Below are positions 41,989-50,818 of a stretch of DNA of 64,000 nucleotides, piece by piece. The notes below the pieces were generated by a model. It searched no databases. It saw nothing but the letters and a program-made list of their open reading frames with translations, and was not told where the DNA came from. Each line of letters opens with the position of its first letter. Position 1 is the stretch's first letter. The stretch covers positions 96,306 to 160,305 of the forward strand of contig NZ_STGV01000008.1 of assembly GCF_004912165.1 (NCBI RefSeq), in the 5' to 3' direction. A program made the position numbers and the translations under genes. The stretch comes from Peteryoungia ipomoeae (lineage in GTDB: Bacteria; Pseudomonadota; Alphaproteobacteria; Rhizobiales; Rhizobiaceae).

Positions 41989-44435
41989 ATTCCGCGCGAT
42001 CCAAGGCTTTGCACGGTGCCGCGTGGTGCCGGTGCGTCCTGCTCGCGTGGGAGAAGGCGCAGGGGTTTCCACTGTCCAGGCGGCAGATGGAACCAGTCTT
42101 CCTCCACCCGATAGTTCTCGCATGCCACGTGCAGCGATTGGGCAAAAACGTCAGAGCGAAGGATGAGAACCCAGTTTCCATCTTGCTGTTCGAGCCGGTG
42201 CTCAATGACCGGCGCATGCAGGGATTGCGAGCGACCGAGCGGAAAATGATAGGCATCGGCCAGCCGATCTCCATCTGGGCTGTGCAATTCGGCTACCGTC
42301 ACATCATGCGATGGCGGGCCGAATCGGAAAGCATATGTGGTGTCGAAGAAGGCGCCAAAGAGATCGGTTGCCGGCAGCGCCTGCCAGGAATGTGCTGAAA
42401 GCGTGAGAGAAGCCGTCCCGCGTGCCGCCGGATGTCGTCCATCGCGCAGACAAGTCAGGCTGACGGTCGTTTCAACGGTCGCAGCGCTATCATTAAGAAC
42501 GTGGACCATTAGCCCATTGGTGCCCTCATCTGTCAGGCTTATCTGGACCGGCCTGAAAGCTCGCTTCAACCCGTACCATACCGACTTCGGCTCACCGGTC
42601 GCGTCGATGACGCCCCAGCCCGGACCGGCTTCGAGATCCTGAAGGGTCCAGACGAGTGCGCCGTTGCAGCTTGAGCCCTTGCGTCGCCATTCGGCATAGG
42701 CTTCGGTCACGATCTCGGTCGTTGTGGCACGCGAATAGGCGAGATAGCGCGAGGGATCTTCGCGCCGAAGCCTTGCCGGATCGTGCCCGTAGAGCAGCTG
42801 CAGATAGTGGTCCCGAATATCCTCAAAGTCCCAGGAGGCCGCGCGGTCGCGCGGTACCCGTGCCTTCCATCGGGGATCATGGACCGGCGGCACCGGAAGA
42901 TGCCTGTCGAGCGTTTCTTGCTGCGGTACATTGGCAAAGGCCAGGCACTCAGCGGCAAAGCGGACCTCGGCACGGCGCGCATCTTCAAGCGGGCGCTGGT
43001 AGGCGCCAACGCCGTAGTAGTGGGTGACGCCTTCGCTCGGTGCAAATGGCATTGCTCCGCCAAAGGGCGAATTGGGCACATAGGCAGCGTCCGGTCGCAT
43101 CTCTGCCGCTATCGTCGCCAGCGTTTCATTGAAGAATGCCCCGTTCCAGGTGTCTGGCTTGAGACCAAGCATGGCACCCTGCTGAAATACTTCGCTGCCG
43201 CCGCAGACGACCGCAAGCGAGGGATGCCCTTGCAGTTGGCCGAGCAATGATTTGGCCTCGTCTTTCGCCTGCATCAAGAAGTCGGGATTGCTGACCGGAT
43301 AATCGTAATTGGCAAACATCATGTCCTGCCACACCAGGAGACCGAGTTGGTCACAGAGGCCGAAGAACTCCTTCGTCTCATAGGTCATGGTGCCGCCGAT
43401 GCGGATCATGTTCATGTTGGCTTCGGCTGCCTTGATCAACCAGGGGGCATAGGCTTCGCCCGAACCTGAAAGACGCAGGATGTCGGCATTGGTCCAGACG
43501 GCACCGCGGCAGAAGACCCTGACGCCATTGACCTTGAGGCCGAAACCCTTGCCGTCTGCTCCCCGGTCGATTTCGATGCGACGAAAGCCGATCAGGCCGA
43601 GGGAATGGACGCGTCCGTCGAAAGCGATATCGAGGGCATGAAGCTTCGGTTTGCCGTGGGTTCTCGGCCACCAGGGCTCTACGTCAGGCAGCACGATGTC
43701 GGCCTGCATCGAACCGTCGGGACCGGCCACAAGCTCGGTTGTCACGCCGCAGCAACGCAAAGCGGCGCGAGGGCCATGCTCGGTGTCAAAGCGAACCGAC
43801 AGATGGCCGGTGCCCGAGGCATCAAGATCGGCAGATACGCGCAGATTGCGGATGCAATCGCGACCAGGTCGGATGAGCTGGATGGAGCGGTAGGGACCCA
43901 TCGGATGAATAGATGGGCACCAGCCCGGCATATGGCCGAGAACGGTCGTACGGACCAGTCGCAGCGCTTGATGATCCATCATCTGGGGGCGCCAGCGGGC
44001 ACGGGGGCCCTTGCTGTTCAGTCTCGTTTCCAGGGCACGAAAGCAAATGGCAAGGTCATCCCGGCCCGTGAGTTCCAGGGACACGTCGTGCGCCTCGAAC
44101 ATGCTGTCGCTTTCCAGCATGAGACGGCCATTGACATAGACTTCCGCTACTGTTGCCAAACCCTCAAAACGCAAGAGGGCTGGCCCCGCCGCTTCACCTT
44201 CCAGCGAGCGGAAATACCAGACGTCCTTGTCATGCAGCGGCGTGGGCGCTGCGGGGTCGAATAAACCGGCATCGGCCAAGGCGCCGGCCACCGTGCCCGG
44301 AACGGTCGCAGGGATGCGCGCAGCCGGTCGATGAGCGTCAAAGGGATGCTCATGACGGCCAGCTTCGGTAACGAGCAGTGTCCATCCCTGTTCGAGCGGG
44401 CGGACATCCGCTCCGAGATAGATCCTCGTGCTCAT
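41973..44435 (-). CDS. GH2-family glycosidase, beta-mannosidase-like
   Basis: An 820-residue protein with the GH2 plan: jelly-roll (about 10-170), immunoglobulin-like (about 185-275), barrel (about 280-640) and C-terminal beta domains. The acid/base Glu415 sits in CGGSEVF, where most mannosidases have GNNE, and the presumed nucleophile Glu496 in FAAECLAF replaces SEYGF. NGALVWTLQDLEAGPGWGVIDATG is typical of the mannosidase branch. No signal peptide is visible, so it is cytosolic. Last gene of the minus-strand carrier-protein operon, 19 bases after DUF1839. The altered active-site flanks suggest an unusual substrate. It overlaps the hydrolase gene tail to tail by 16 bases. Confidence 0.85.
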   Translation of the reverse strand: MSTRIYLGADVRPLEQGWTLLVTEAGRHEHPFDAHRPAARIPATVPGTVAGALADAGLFDPAAPTPLHDKDVWYFRSLEGEAAGPALLRFEGLATVAEVYVNGRLMLESDSMFEAHDVSLELTGRDDLAICFRALETRLNSKGPRARWRPQMMDHQALRLVRTTVLGHMPGWCPSIHPMGPYRSIQLIRPGRDCIRNLRVSADLDASGTGHLSVRFDTEHGPRAALRCCGVTTELVAGPDGSMQADIVLPDVEPWWPRTHGKPKLHALDIAFDGRVHSLGLIGFRRIEIDRGADGKGFGLKVNGVRVFCRGAVWTNADILRLSGSGEAYAPWLIKAAEANMNMIRIGGTMTYETKEFFGLCDQLGLLVWQDMMFANYDYPVSNPDFLMQAKDEAKSLLGQLQGHPSLAVVCGGSEVFQQGAMLGLKPDTWNGAFFNETLATIAAEMRPDAAYVPNSPFGGAMPFAPSEGVTHYYGVGAYQRPLEDARRAEVRFAAECLAFANVPQQETLDRHLPVPPVHDPRWKARVPRDRAASWDFEDIRDHYLQLLYGHDPARLRREDPSRYLAYSRATTTEIVTEAYAEWRRKGSSCNGALVWTLQDLEAGPGWGVIDATGEPKSVWYGLKRAFRPVQISLTDEGTNGLMVHVLNDSAATVETTVSLTCLRDGRHPAARGTASLTLSAHSWQALPATDLFGAFFDTTYAFRFGPPSHDVTVAELHSPDGDRLADAYHFPLGRSQSLHAPVIEHRLEQQDGNWVLILRSDVFAQSLHVACENYRVEEDWFHLPPGQWKPLRLLPREQDAPAPRGTVQSLGSRGIYAWS

Positions 44436-44454
44436 GCGCGTCCTTTCAGCTCCG

Positions 44455-45414
44455 TCAGGGCTTGAGTTCATTCATCAGCCTGTCCCAGCCGGCGATTGCA
44501 GGATCAAGGGCTGCGCCAAGTGTATCAAACTTCTTCCGGGTTACGGCGCGCGCCAGCTGGAACTGGACGCTCTTGGCATTTTCCGCGATCGCAAGCGCTG
44601 CTTCAATCGCACGTGCATGTGATGGTGCATCCAGCCAGGCGAGGTGGCTCGCCAGGAGCTCGAAATTGGCACCGAATTGCCGCAGCGTGTTGAAGGCGTA
44701 TTTGTGGAAGTAGCCGAAAGGACGCTTGGCGATCGCCTCGACCTGTGTGGGAAATTCGGCCGCGAAGGTGCGGATCGGATTGGCGCCGGGCCGTCTGGCG
44801 AAGTGCTGTTGCAGCAGGCGTTGGGCACCTTCGCGTTGATGGGCTGACGATGTCGGCTTTTCCGGAAACTTGGCAAATTCCGTGTAAGGCAGGAAGGGCA
44901 TGGAACCCTGCGCTGCGCCAAGCTGAAAGACGCCGTCGAAATCCTCACCCTCCAGACGGAAGAAACCGCCATTGTGGAAGTAGTCCATCCGGCGTGCGGT
45001 CAAGTCGAGACGATTGATGCCGACCGTGGTCTTGCCATGGTCCTGCCGGTAACCGACACCGCGGGTATCCGGCATGAAGAAACTGTCCATCTCGACCAGG
45101 CAAAGGCGGCCGCGGGCAATCTGCGTCTGCACATGGGCTTCGACGCTGTCGAAGATCGCGAGCTCGGTGGCCCTGATTTCATAAAGCGCCTCCAGGTCCT
45201 CTAGCGGCACCTTGAAGAAGGTGAACTGGTCGCCCTCGAAATCCTGGGTCAGGGTGAAGCCGAGCATGGCTTCAGGATGCGAGCCCTGAGCGGAGAGGAC
45301 TTCGATCCAGAGATCGACGTAGCAGTTCGTCTCCGGCCACATGCGCTCGCTGGAATGCAGCGCATGCGGCTGGTGGTGCGCGGGATCGAGATCTTCGAAG
45401 ACGGATGCTCTCAC
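44455..45414 (-). CDS. DUF1839 protein, possible BtrH-like acyltransferase
   Basis: This 319-residue protein is recognised as DUF1839 by ETNCYVDLWIEVL and later motifs. A GTG start at 45414 lies 4 bases after the ligase stop; no ATG fits. Residues line up as Cys31 (TNCYVD), then CLVEMDSFFMPD followed by His126 (YRQDHGKTTV) and Asp144 (RRMDYFHN). This is the order seen in BtrH-type papain/C39-like acyltransferases, which move an acyl group from a carrier protein to an aminosugar. Encoded directly after an amino acid:carrier-protein ligase, it is a good candidate for the transferase of this pathway. The BtrH comparison is my pattern reading, not a database result; family function is officially unknown. 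Confidence 0.72.
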   Translation of the reverse strand: MRASVFEDLDPAHHQPHALHSSERMWPETNCYVDLWIEVLSAQGSHPEAMLGFTLTQDFEGDQFTFFKVPLEDLEALYEIRATELAIFDSVEAHVQTQIARGRLCLVEMDSFFMPDTRGVGYRQDHGKTTVGINRLDLTARRMDYFHNGGFFRLEGEDFDGVFQLGAAQGSMPFLPYTEFAKFPEKPTSSAHQREGAQRLLQQHFARRPGANPIRTFAAEFPTQVEAIAKRPFGYFHKYAFNTLRQFGANFELLASHLAWLDAPSHARAIEAALAIAENAKSVQFQLARAVTRKKFDTLGAALDPAIAGWDRLMNELKP

Positions 45415-45418
45415 GTCA

Positions 45419-46327
45419 TTAGCCCCAGAGCGTCTTGCGGACGGCTTCGGGCCAGATGGCGACATCGAGACCATGCTTGGCAAAGAGTGCGAGTGCAATG
45501 CGTTCAAGACCGAAGCCGACGCAGGCCGTGTGGGCGACGGATCCGTTTTCCAGCGTTAGACCCCACTTCTGGCCGAAAGCGTCCTGGTGGTAGTTGAAGC
45601 TCATGCAGGCGGTCTTGTTGGCCTGTGATGTGACAGGGATGAGCAGTTCGAATTTCAGGTTCTGGTCGCGCTGGTTGTTGGCCAGCAAGCGGCCGGCGCG
45701 GCCGAAAAACGGGTCGTTCGCCACGTCGATTTCGACGTCGAGGCCGATCGACCTCATCATCTCGACGCCGCGATCCATCCAGGTCTGGCGGAAGGTCGTG
45801 ACATGGGCCTCCGTGCCCATGCAGACATATTCGCGCATGCGGAACAGCTGCTGGCGCGCCGGGTCCTTGGACGGCTCGTGACGGAAGCAATAGGACTGCA
45901 GGTCGTAGAGGCCGCCGTTCTGCGAGATCGGGCCGCGCTTGGCGACCGTCGGATAGAGCGGATAGCAGGCAGCCGGCGTCAATGCGATGTCTGTCGCCTT
46001 CTGCTCCTTCGTCCAGTCCTTGCCCTCTTCCATGCACTGCAGAAGGCTCAGATGGTCATGGTCATTGCCGCAAAAGGAATGGACTGTGCCGGCGAGCTGC
46101 GGGAAGCTCTTCATGTAACCGCTCTTTTCGAAATAGGCGCGGTTCATGCCCGGCGGAAAACGGATCGCTTCCGCACCATCGGCGCCGCCGATCCGATCAA
46201 TCAGGCGTTCGAAGGCGGCGATGACATCCTCGAACTGGCCACTTCTGCCGTATAGTCCATCGACACCTGTTTCGATCAGGAGACCGCTCTCAAAGAGGCG
46301 ATCGAGAAAGCTTACCTGCATATCCAT
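45419..46327 (-). CDS. Amino acid:[carrier protein] ligase, seryl-tRNA-synthetase-like
   Basis: A 302-residue class II synthetase catalytic core without a tRNA-binding domain. Motif 2 region [23 protein letters not shown] and motif 3 [12 protein letters not shown] are intact. The zinc ligands of the family appear as Cys121 (PAACYP), Glu166 (MREYV) and Cys269 (HTACVG). Characterised homologues from Bradyrhizobium and Agrobacterium activate glycine or alanine with ATP and load it on the phosphopantetheine of a small carrier protein, not on tRNA. The carrier gene lies two genes upstream. Start at 46327 follows the acyl-CoA-dehydrogenase stop by 4 bases. The amino acid used here is unknown. Confidence 0.9.
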   Translation of the reverse strand: MDMQVSFLDRLFESGLLIETGVDGLYGRSGQFEDVIAAFERLIDRIGGADGAEAIRFPPGMNRAYFEKSGYMKSFPQLAGTVHSFCGNDHDHLSLLQCMEEGKDWTKEQKATDIALTPAACYPLYPTVAKRGPISQNGGLYDLQSYCFRHEPSKDPARQQLFRMREYVCMGTEAHVTTFRQTWMDRGVEMMRSIGLDVEIDVANDPFFGRAGRLLANNQRDQNLKFELLIPVTSQANKTACMSFNYHQDAFGQKWGLTLENGSVAHTACVGFGLERIALALFAKHGLDVAIWPEAVRKTLWG

Positions 46328-46331
46328 GGTG

Positions 46332-47516
46332 TCACCCCAACAGTCCGGTTTCTTGCTTTTGCACGAGCAGCATCGTCGCGGTGTTGCCGAGGATGCGGTC
46401 ATTGGAAATCATCAGTTCGGCCGAGCGCGCATCCCGGAGATGGCGACCGAGGCTGAACGGGGTGCCGTTCTTGTAGCCCATGATGCCGCAGATGCGGAGC
46501 GCCTGGTTGATCACCGGCAGGATCATCTCGGAAGAGGCGATCTTGACGTTGTTCATGGCGACCGCAAATCCCATCGACGACAGGCGGTCATGATCTGCAA
46601 TCGCGTTCTCGTAGGCGTTGAGGCCGTGGAGAATGTTTGAACGGATCACCTGCAGCTGGCTCGACATTTCGGCAAGCTGCACAAGGCCCGGCGGCTGGCT
46701 TCCCGGTGTCTTACGGGCAGCAGCGCGCACGAAGGCCTGGGCCTTGCTGAAGGCATCGACGGCAATGCCGTACCACAGCGCGCTCCAGAGGAGATGCGAG
46801 CTCGCCAGCATTGATTGCGCCGCAATTTCGGCAAAGGGTTTCGGCAGAATCTGGACGGCGGGCGCCTCGCCCTTGAAAAGAAAGCCGTCGGAGCAGGTGC
46901 CGCGCATGCCCATCGTGTCCCAGACATGTGTCTGTTCGAGGGTGTACTGGTCCTTGAGAAAGACGGTCATGACCTGGTCGCTGGGCGGTGCATCCTTGTG
47001 TGCCCGTGACGTGATCAGGATGGCATCCGCATAGCTGCCATAGGAGATGACGGTCGCGTCTTTTTCCAGCCGGCAGGTCTCACCGTCGATATCGATCGCG
47101 CAGATCGAATTGCGCAAGTTGCCGCCGATGCCGCCCTCTGTCGTGGCCGAACCGAGCAGAAGCTGCTCGCTGCAGATGCGCTGCATGAAGCCCCGGTGCC
47201 AATCCGCATCGGTGCCGTGCGACACCAGGCTCGAGACCTTGATCTGATGCATGGCGAAGATCATCGCGCTTGCCGCGCAGGCCTGGCCAAGGATCGTGCA
47301 GACTTCGGCGATCTCCGATGTGGATCGCGCTTCCCCGCCGCAGTCCAGCGGGATCTGGATGCCCATCAGCCGCTCGGCCTTCAGGGCCTCGATCGCTTCC
47401 TGCGGGAAGCGACCGGCCTTGTCGACATCATCTGCATGGGCCGCGGCGATCTTGGCCACGCGGCTCGCACGTGCCTTCAGGCTCGCATCCTGCGTGCTGG
47501 CGCTGGAGAGATCCAT
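46332..47516 (-). CDS. Acyl-CoA-dehydrogenase homologue of carrier-protein cluster
   Basis: The 394-residue protein has the acyl-CoA-dehydrogenase fold: [17 protein letters not shown] and the [12 protein letters not shown] segment in the middle, and [17 protein letters not shown] near the end. The position of the usual catalytic glutamate (YEGT) is occupied by Ile-Ser-Asn, so either another base is used or the chemistry is different, for example oxidation of a carrier-bound amino acid or flavin-dependent oxygenation. Its ATG shares one base with the carrier-protein stop (TGATG). Tight coupling with carrier protein and ligase genes indicates it acts on the aminoacyl thioester. FAD dependence is inferred from fold. 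Confidence 0.8.
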   Translation of the reverse strand: MDLSSASTQDASLKARASRVAKIAAAHADDVDKAGRFPQEAIEALKAERLMGIQIPLDCGGEARSTSEIAEVCTILGQACAASAMIFAMHQIKVSSLVSHGTDADWHRGFMQRICSEQLLLGSATTEGGIGGNLRNSICAIDIDGETCRLEKDATVISYGSYADAILITSRAHKDAPPSDQVMTVFLKDQYTLEQTHVWDTMGMRGTCSDGFLFKGEAPAVQILPKPFAEIAAQSMLASSHLLWSALWYGIAVDAFSKAQAFVRAAARKTPGSQPPGLVQLAEMSSQLQVIRSNILHGLNAYENAIADHDRLSSMGFAVAMNNVKIASSEMILPVINQALRICGIMGYKNGTPFSLGRHLRDARSAELMISNDRILGNTATMLLVQKQETGLLG

Positions 47517-47767
47517 CAGGCGACCTTTCTGTCCCCGAGAATGGCGTTCACGGTCGCTTCGATCGTTTTGATGCTGGCGAAGGATTTGCGGTTCAACAGA
47601 TGATCCGGAAACTCCATGTCAAAGGCTTCCTCAAGACCCAGCATCAGCTGGACGGAGGCGAAGGAGGAGAGACCTGCCGCATAGAGATCCGCGTCATCTG
47701 CAAGAGTTTCAACCCCGACTGGAAGGCCGCCAAATTTGGTAACAAGTGCGCGGATGGTCTCGTTCAT
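47516..47767 (-). CDS. Acyl carrier protein for aminoacyl group
   Basis: An 83-residue four-helix carrier protein. The phosphopantetheine site is Ser35 in AGLSSFASVQLML, replacing the usual DSL with SSF, and the flanking GLEEAFDMEFPD matches helix III of carrier proteins. Three ATGs are in tandem; the third (47767) has the best distance from AGGGGA. It begins the run of carrier, dehydrogenase, ligase, DUF1839 and GH2 genes. In characterised homologues the ligase loads glycine or alanine on this type of carrier after activation by a phosphopantetheinyl transferase. The departure from DSL suggests dedicated partners and not fatty-acid synthesis. Confidence 0.88.
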   Translation of the reverse strand: MNETIRALVTKFGGLPVGVETLADDADLYAAGLSSFASVQLMLGLEEAFDMEFPDHLLNRKSFASIKTIEATVNAILGDRKVA

Positions 47768-47923
47768 CATCATTCCCCTGGAGAGCGCTCGGAAATATTG
47801 TTGAGCGATTTCTTACGGAGAAAACACGAAGTTCGAACTAAGGATTTCGATAAAATTCAACCGAATTGTAAATGGGAGGCAGGTTTGTTGGCGGTTAGCG
47901 CCTTAAACTGCCGCGGATCCTGC

Positions 47924-48967
47924 CTATTCGGGGTAGATCTTTTTCTCATCGAATCGATCAAGGATGATGTATCGATTTGGCTCAATCTCATGAAGTGCCG
48001 CGTGGCCAAGCTCGACCTTGCCATGTCCTCCGGGCAGATCGAGGATGTAGTGAGGGATGCAGAGGCCTGAAATCTGCTTGCGCAGTTCCCGCAGGATTGT
48101 CTGTCCTTCCACGATGGAAAGGCGGAAATGGCCCGTGCCCGGTGCCATGTCTGGGTGGTGGAGATAGTAGGGCTTCACGCGCATCTCCACAAAGGCGCGC
48201 ATGAGGTCGGCAAGCGTCGATGCGTCCGCGTTGACGCCCTTCAGCAAGACGCTCTGGCTGACCATCACGATGCCCGCATCCACCATGCGACGGCAGGCGT
48301 CGCGCACGGCGCTCGTCAGCTCGCGCGGATGGTTGGCATGCAGCGCGACATAGACTGTCTTGCCAGCCGATGTCAGCGCTTCAACCAACTCAGGCGTGAT
48401 GCGCGCGGGGTCGACAGCCGGAACGCGGCTGTGGAAGCGGATGATCCTGACATGCTCGATGGTCGCCAGCTGCTCGATCACCTCGCGAAGCCGGCGCGGC
48501 GATAGGATCAGCGGATCGCCACCGGTGAAGATGACCTCCCAGATGCGGGTGTCGGCGCGGATATAGTCGATCGCGCGGGCGATTGCTTCCGCCGTCAGCG
48601 TGCCGTCGCCCTCGGGGCCGACCATCTCGCGGCGAAAGCAGAAGCGGCAATAGACCGGGCAGACATGCAGAAGCTTCAGGAGGACACGGTCGGGATAGCG
48701 ATGGACGACGCCCTCGACCGGTGTGTGCGGACGATCGCCGATCGGATCGTCGCGCTCTCCCGGCAGTTCGATAAGCTCGGAGGCGGAGGGCAGAAACTGG
48801 GCTGCAATCGGATCCGCCGGATCGGTGCGATCGATGAGGTCCAGCATCGAGGGTGTGACTGCGATGGCATAGCGTTCGGCGACGGAAGCGAGGCCCTCAA
48901 CCTCCTCCGCCGAAATCAGCTTGGCGGCGTGGAGATCGCCGAGGCTGCGAAGCGTTGCGTCAGCCAA
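47924..48967 (-). CDS. epmB: EF-P beta-lysylation protein EpmB (lysine 2,3-aminomutase)
   Basis: A 347-residue radical-SAM protein with the cluster motif CPVYCRFC (Cys103, 107, 110) and FTGGDPLIL. The PLP-binding Lys lies in LPGGHGKVEL near residue 320. It converts (S)-alpha-lysine to (R)-beta-lysine for attachment to elongation factor P. The start is a TTG at 48967 with GGAG at ideal 7-base spacing. It overlaps the epmA stop by 8 bases, and no nearby ATG fits. With epmA directly upstream and efp divergent, the modification system is complete except for the hydroxylase EpmC, which I do not see. Confidence 0.93.
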   Translation of the reverse strand: MADATLRSLGDLHAAKLISAEEVEGLASVAERYAIAVTPSMLDLIDRTDPADPIAAQFLPSASELIELPGERDDPIGDRPHTPVEGVVHRYPDRVLLKLLHVCPVYCRFCFRREMVGPEGDGTLTAEAIARAIDYIRADTRIWEVIFTGGDPLILSPRRLREVIEQLATIEHVRIIRFHSRVPAVDPARITPELVEALTSAGKTVYVALHANHPRELTSAVRDACRRMVDAGIVMVSQSVLLKGVNADASTLADLMRAFVEMRVKPYYLHHPDMAPGTGHFRLSIVEGQTILRELRKQISGLCIPHYILDLPGGHGKVELGHAALHEIEPNRYIILDRFDEKKIYPE

Positions 48968-50027
48968 GATGCGTCTCCGCGACTGGCGCCCAGATGACCT
49001 GATCGATGCGCAAGGCGCCGGTTGCGAGCATCACCAGCCGGTCGAAGCCGAGTGCGATCCCAGACGCCTCCGGCATCAGCTCCATCGCCGAGAGGAAATC
49101 CTCGTCGAGCGGGTATGTCTCACCATACACGCGGGTCTTTTCCGCCATTTCGGCTTCGAAGCGCCGTCTCTGTTCCGCAGCGTCTGTCAGTTCGCCAAAG
49201 GCATTGGCCAGTTCGACGCCGCAGGCATAGACCTCAAAGCGCTCCGCGACGCGCGGATCGTCGGCGCAGGGGCGGGCAAGCGCTGCCTCCGCCACAGGAT
49301 AGCGGTCAAGAATGGTCAAGCGTCCCTGGCCAAGATGCGGCTCGACCTTCTCGACGATCACGCGGCTGAAGAGGTCTGCCCAGGTGTCGTCGGCGGCCAT
49401 GCGGATGTGGTTTGCGATCAGCTGTTCTGCGAGCGCATCGCGGTCCGTCGCGCCGCTGTCGGAGATGGTCGCCAAGAGATCGATCCCGGCGTGGCGCAGG
49501 AAAGCGTCTGCGACCGACAGTCGTTCCGGTTCGGCGAAAGGATCGGCGGTCTTGCCGGCATGGGAGAAGCGGCGCGTTTCTGCTGTCTCCGCTGCAAGCG
49601 CAACCAGGGCGGCGCAGTCTTCCATCAGCCGCTCATAGCCTTCGCCAACGCGGTACCATTCCAGCATGGTGAATTCGGGATGGTGCAGCGGTCCGCGCTC
49701 ACGATTGCGGTAGACATGTGCAAAGCACGCAATCCGCGGCTCTCCGGCGGCCAGAAGCTTCTTGCAGGCGAATTCTGGCGACGTGTGCAGATAGAGCGGC
49801 ACGGATGTGCCGTCATGACCGATGGCAGCTGTCGCAAAGGCGTGGAGATGGGCTTCGTTACCGGGCGAAATCTGCAGTGTCGCCGTGTCGACCTCGATGA
49901 AATCCCATGCGGCGAAACGCGCCCGGAAGGCGGCCTGGATGCGGTTGCGGCCCAGCAGAAAGGGTCGGCGATCGGAATGGATCGACGGTGTCCACCACGC
50001 GGGCGATGCAGTCCGACGGTCAATCAT
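48960..50027 (-). CDS. epmA: EF-P lysyl-ligase EpmA (LysRS-like)
   Basis: A 355-residue class II lysyl-tRNA-synthetase paralogue lacking the anticodon-binding domain. Visible features are the N-terminal motif 1 helix, motif 2 CFAHVYRNRERGPLHHPEFTMLEWY and motif 3 GIALGFDRLVMLATG. The enzyme activates (R)-beta-lysine and joins it to a conserved lysine of elongation factor P. The divergent gene 136 bases away is efp and the gene downstream makes the beta-lysine, so function is clear from context. The shared intergenic region may co-regulate efp and its modification. Confidence 0.94.
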   Translation of the reverse strand: MIDRRTASPAWWTPSIHSDRRPFLLGRNRIQAAFRARFAAWDFIEVDTATLQISPGNEAHLHAFATAAIGHDGTSVPLYLHTSPEFACKKLLAAGEPRIACFAHVYRNRERGPLHHPEFTMLEWYRVGEGYERLMEDCAALVALAAETAETRRFSHAGKTADPFAEPERLSVADAFLRHAGIDLLATISDSGATDRDALAEQLIANHIRMAADDTWADLFSRVIVEKVEPHLGQGRLTILDRYPVAEAALARPCADDPRVAERFEVYACGVELANAFGELTDAAEQRRRFEAEMAEKTRVYGETYPLDEDFLSAMELMPEASGIALGFDRLVMLATGALRIDQVIWAPVAETHLG

Positions 50028-50163
50028 GCCGGAATCTCTGTCCTTTTCTCAACACGGGCTGGCATTTTCGCCCAATTTGGGTTAGGTGCGCCCGAGAAAT
50101 TCAAAGAGGTCGGTCGGGACGGCGTCCTTTACGACGGGTCTTACGCAGATACAAGGAAATCCA

Positions 50164-50733
50164 ATGGTCAAGATTATCGCCTCGTCGGTGCGCAAGGGCA
50201 ACGTGATCGACGTCGACGGCAAGCTCTACGTCGTTCTGACGGCTGAAAACTTCCACCCGGGCAAGGGCACCCCGGTGACCCAGGTCAACATGCGCCGCAT
50301 CGTGGACGGCGTGAAGGTTTCGGAGCGCTGGCGCACCACCGAGCAGGTCGAGCGCGCGTTCGTGGAAGACGTCAACCACCAGTTCCTCTACGAGGACGGC
50401 GAAGGCTTCCACTTCATGAACCCGGAAAACTATGACCAGGTCGTCGTGGATGTCGAGACAATGGGTGAGCAGAAGGCTTACCTGCAGGAAGGCATGACCT
50501 GCATCCTGTCGATGCATGAAGGCGTGGCGCTCGCCATCCAGCTTCCGCGTCACGTGACGCTCGAAATCACCGAGACCGAACCGGTCGTCAAGGGTCAGAC
50601 GGCCTCGTCTTCCTACAAGCCCGCGATGCTTTCCAACGGCATCCGCACGAGCGTTCCGCCGCATATCGATGCTGGCACTCGCGTCGTCATCGCGACCGAA
50701 GACAACTCGTACGTCGAACGCGCCAAGAACTAA
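50164..50733 (+). CDS. efp: Elongation factor P
   Basis: The 189-residue protein has the three beta-barrel domains of EF-P. The modification site Lys34 sits in [11 protein letters not shown], the lysine form that EpmA modifies, in agreement with the neighbouring epmA/epmB. EF-P relieves ribosome stalling at polyproline; the Pro-rich ExbB linker and the TonB spacer in this window are natural clients. The ATG at 50164 follows AAGGA; a longer frame to 50086 is non-conserved. A strong terminator follows the gene, so it is probably monocistronic. Confidence 0.96.
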   Translation: MVKIIASSVRKGNVIDVDGKLYVVLTAENFHPGKGTPVTQVNMRRIVDGVKVSERWRTTEQVERAFVEDVNHQFLYEDGEGFHFMNPENYDQVVVDVETMGEQKAYLQEGMTCILSMHEGVALAIQLPRHVTLEITETEPVVKGQTASSSYKPAMLSNGIRTSVPPHIDAGTRVVIATEDNSYVERAKN

Positions 50734-50758
50734 GCGCGACGGTCGTTCAGAATTGAAG

Positions 50759-50788
50759 AGCCCGGCGTCGATGACGCCGGGCTTTTTC
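50759..50788. terminator. Intrinsic terminator after efp
   Basis: A perfect 11-bp stem AGCCCGGCGTC/GACGCCGGGCT (50759-50769, 50773-50783) with a 3-base loop and a TTTTC tail. It lies between convergent efp and gabD. Confidence 0.9.
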
Positions 50789-50818
50789 GTGTCGTGGTGT
50801 CGGAATGTGGTGCCGCGT

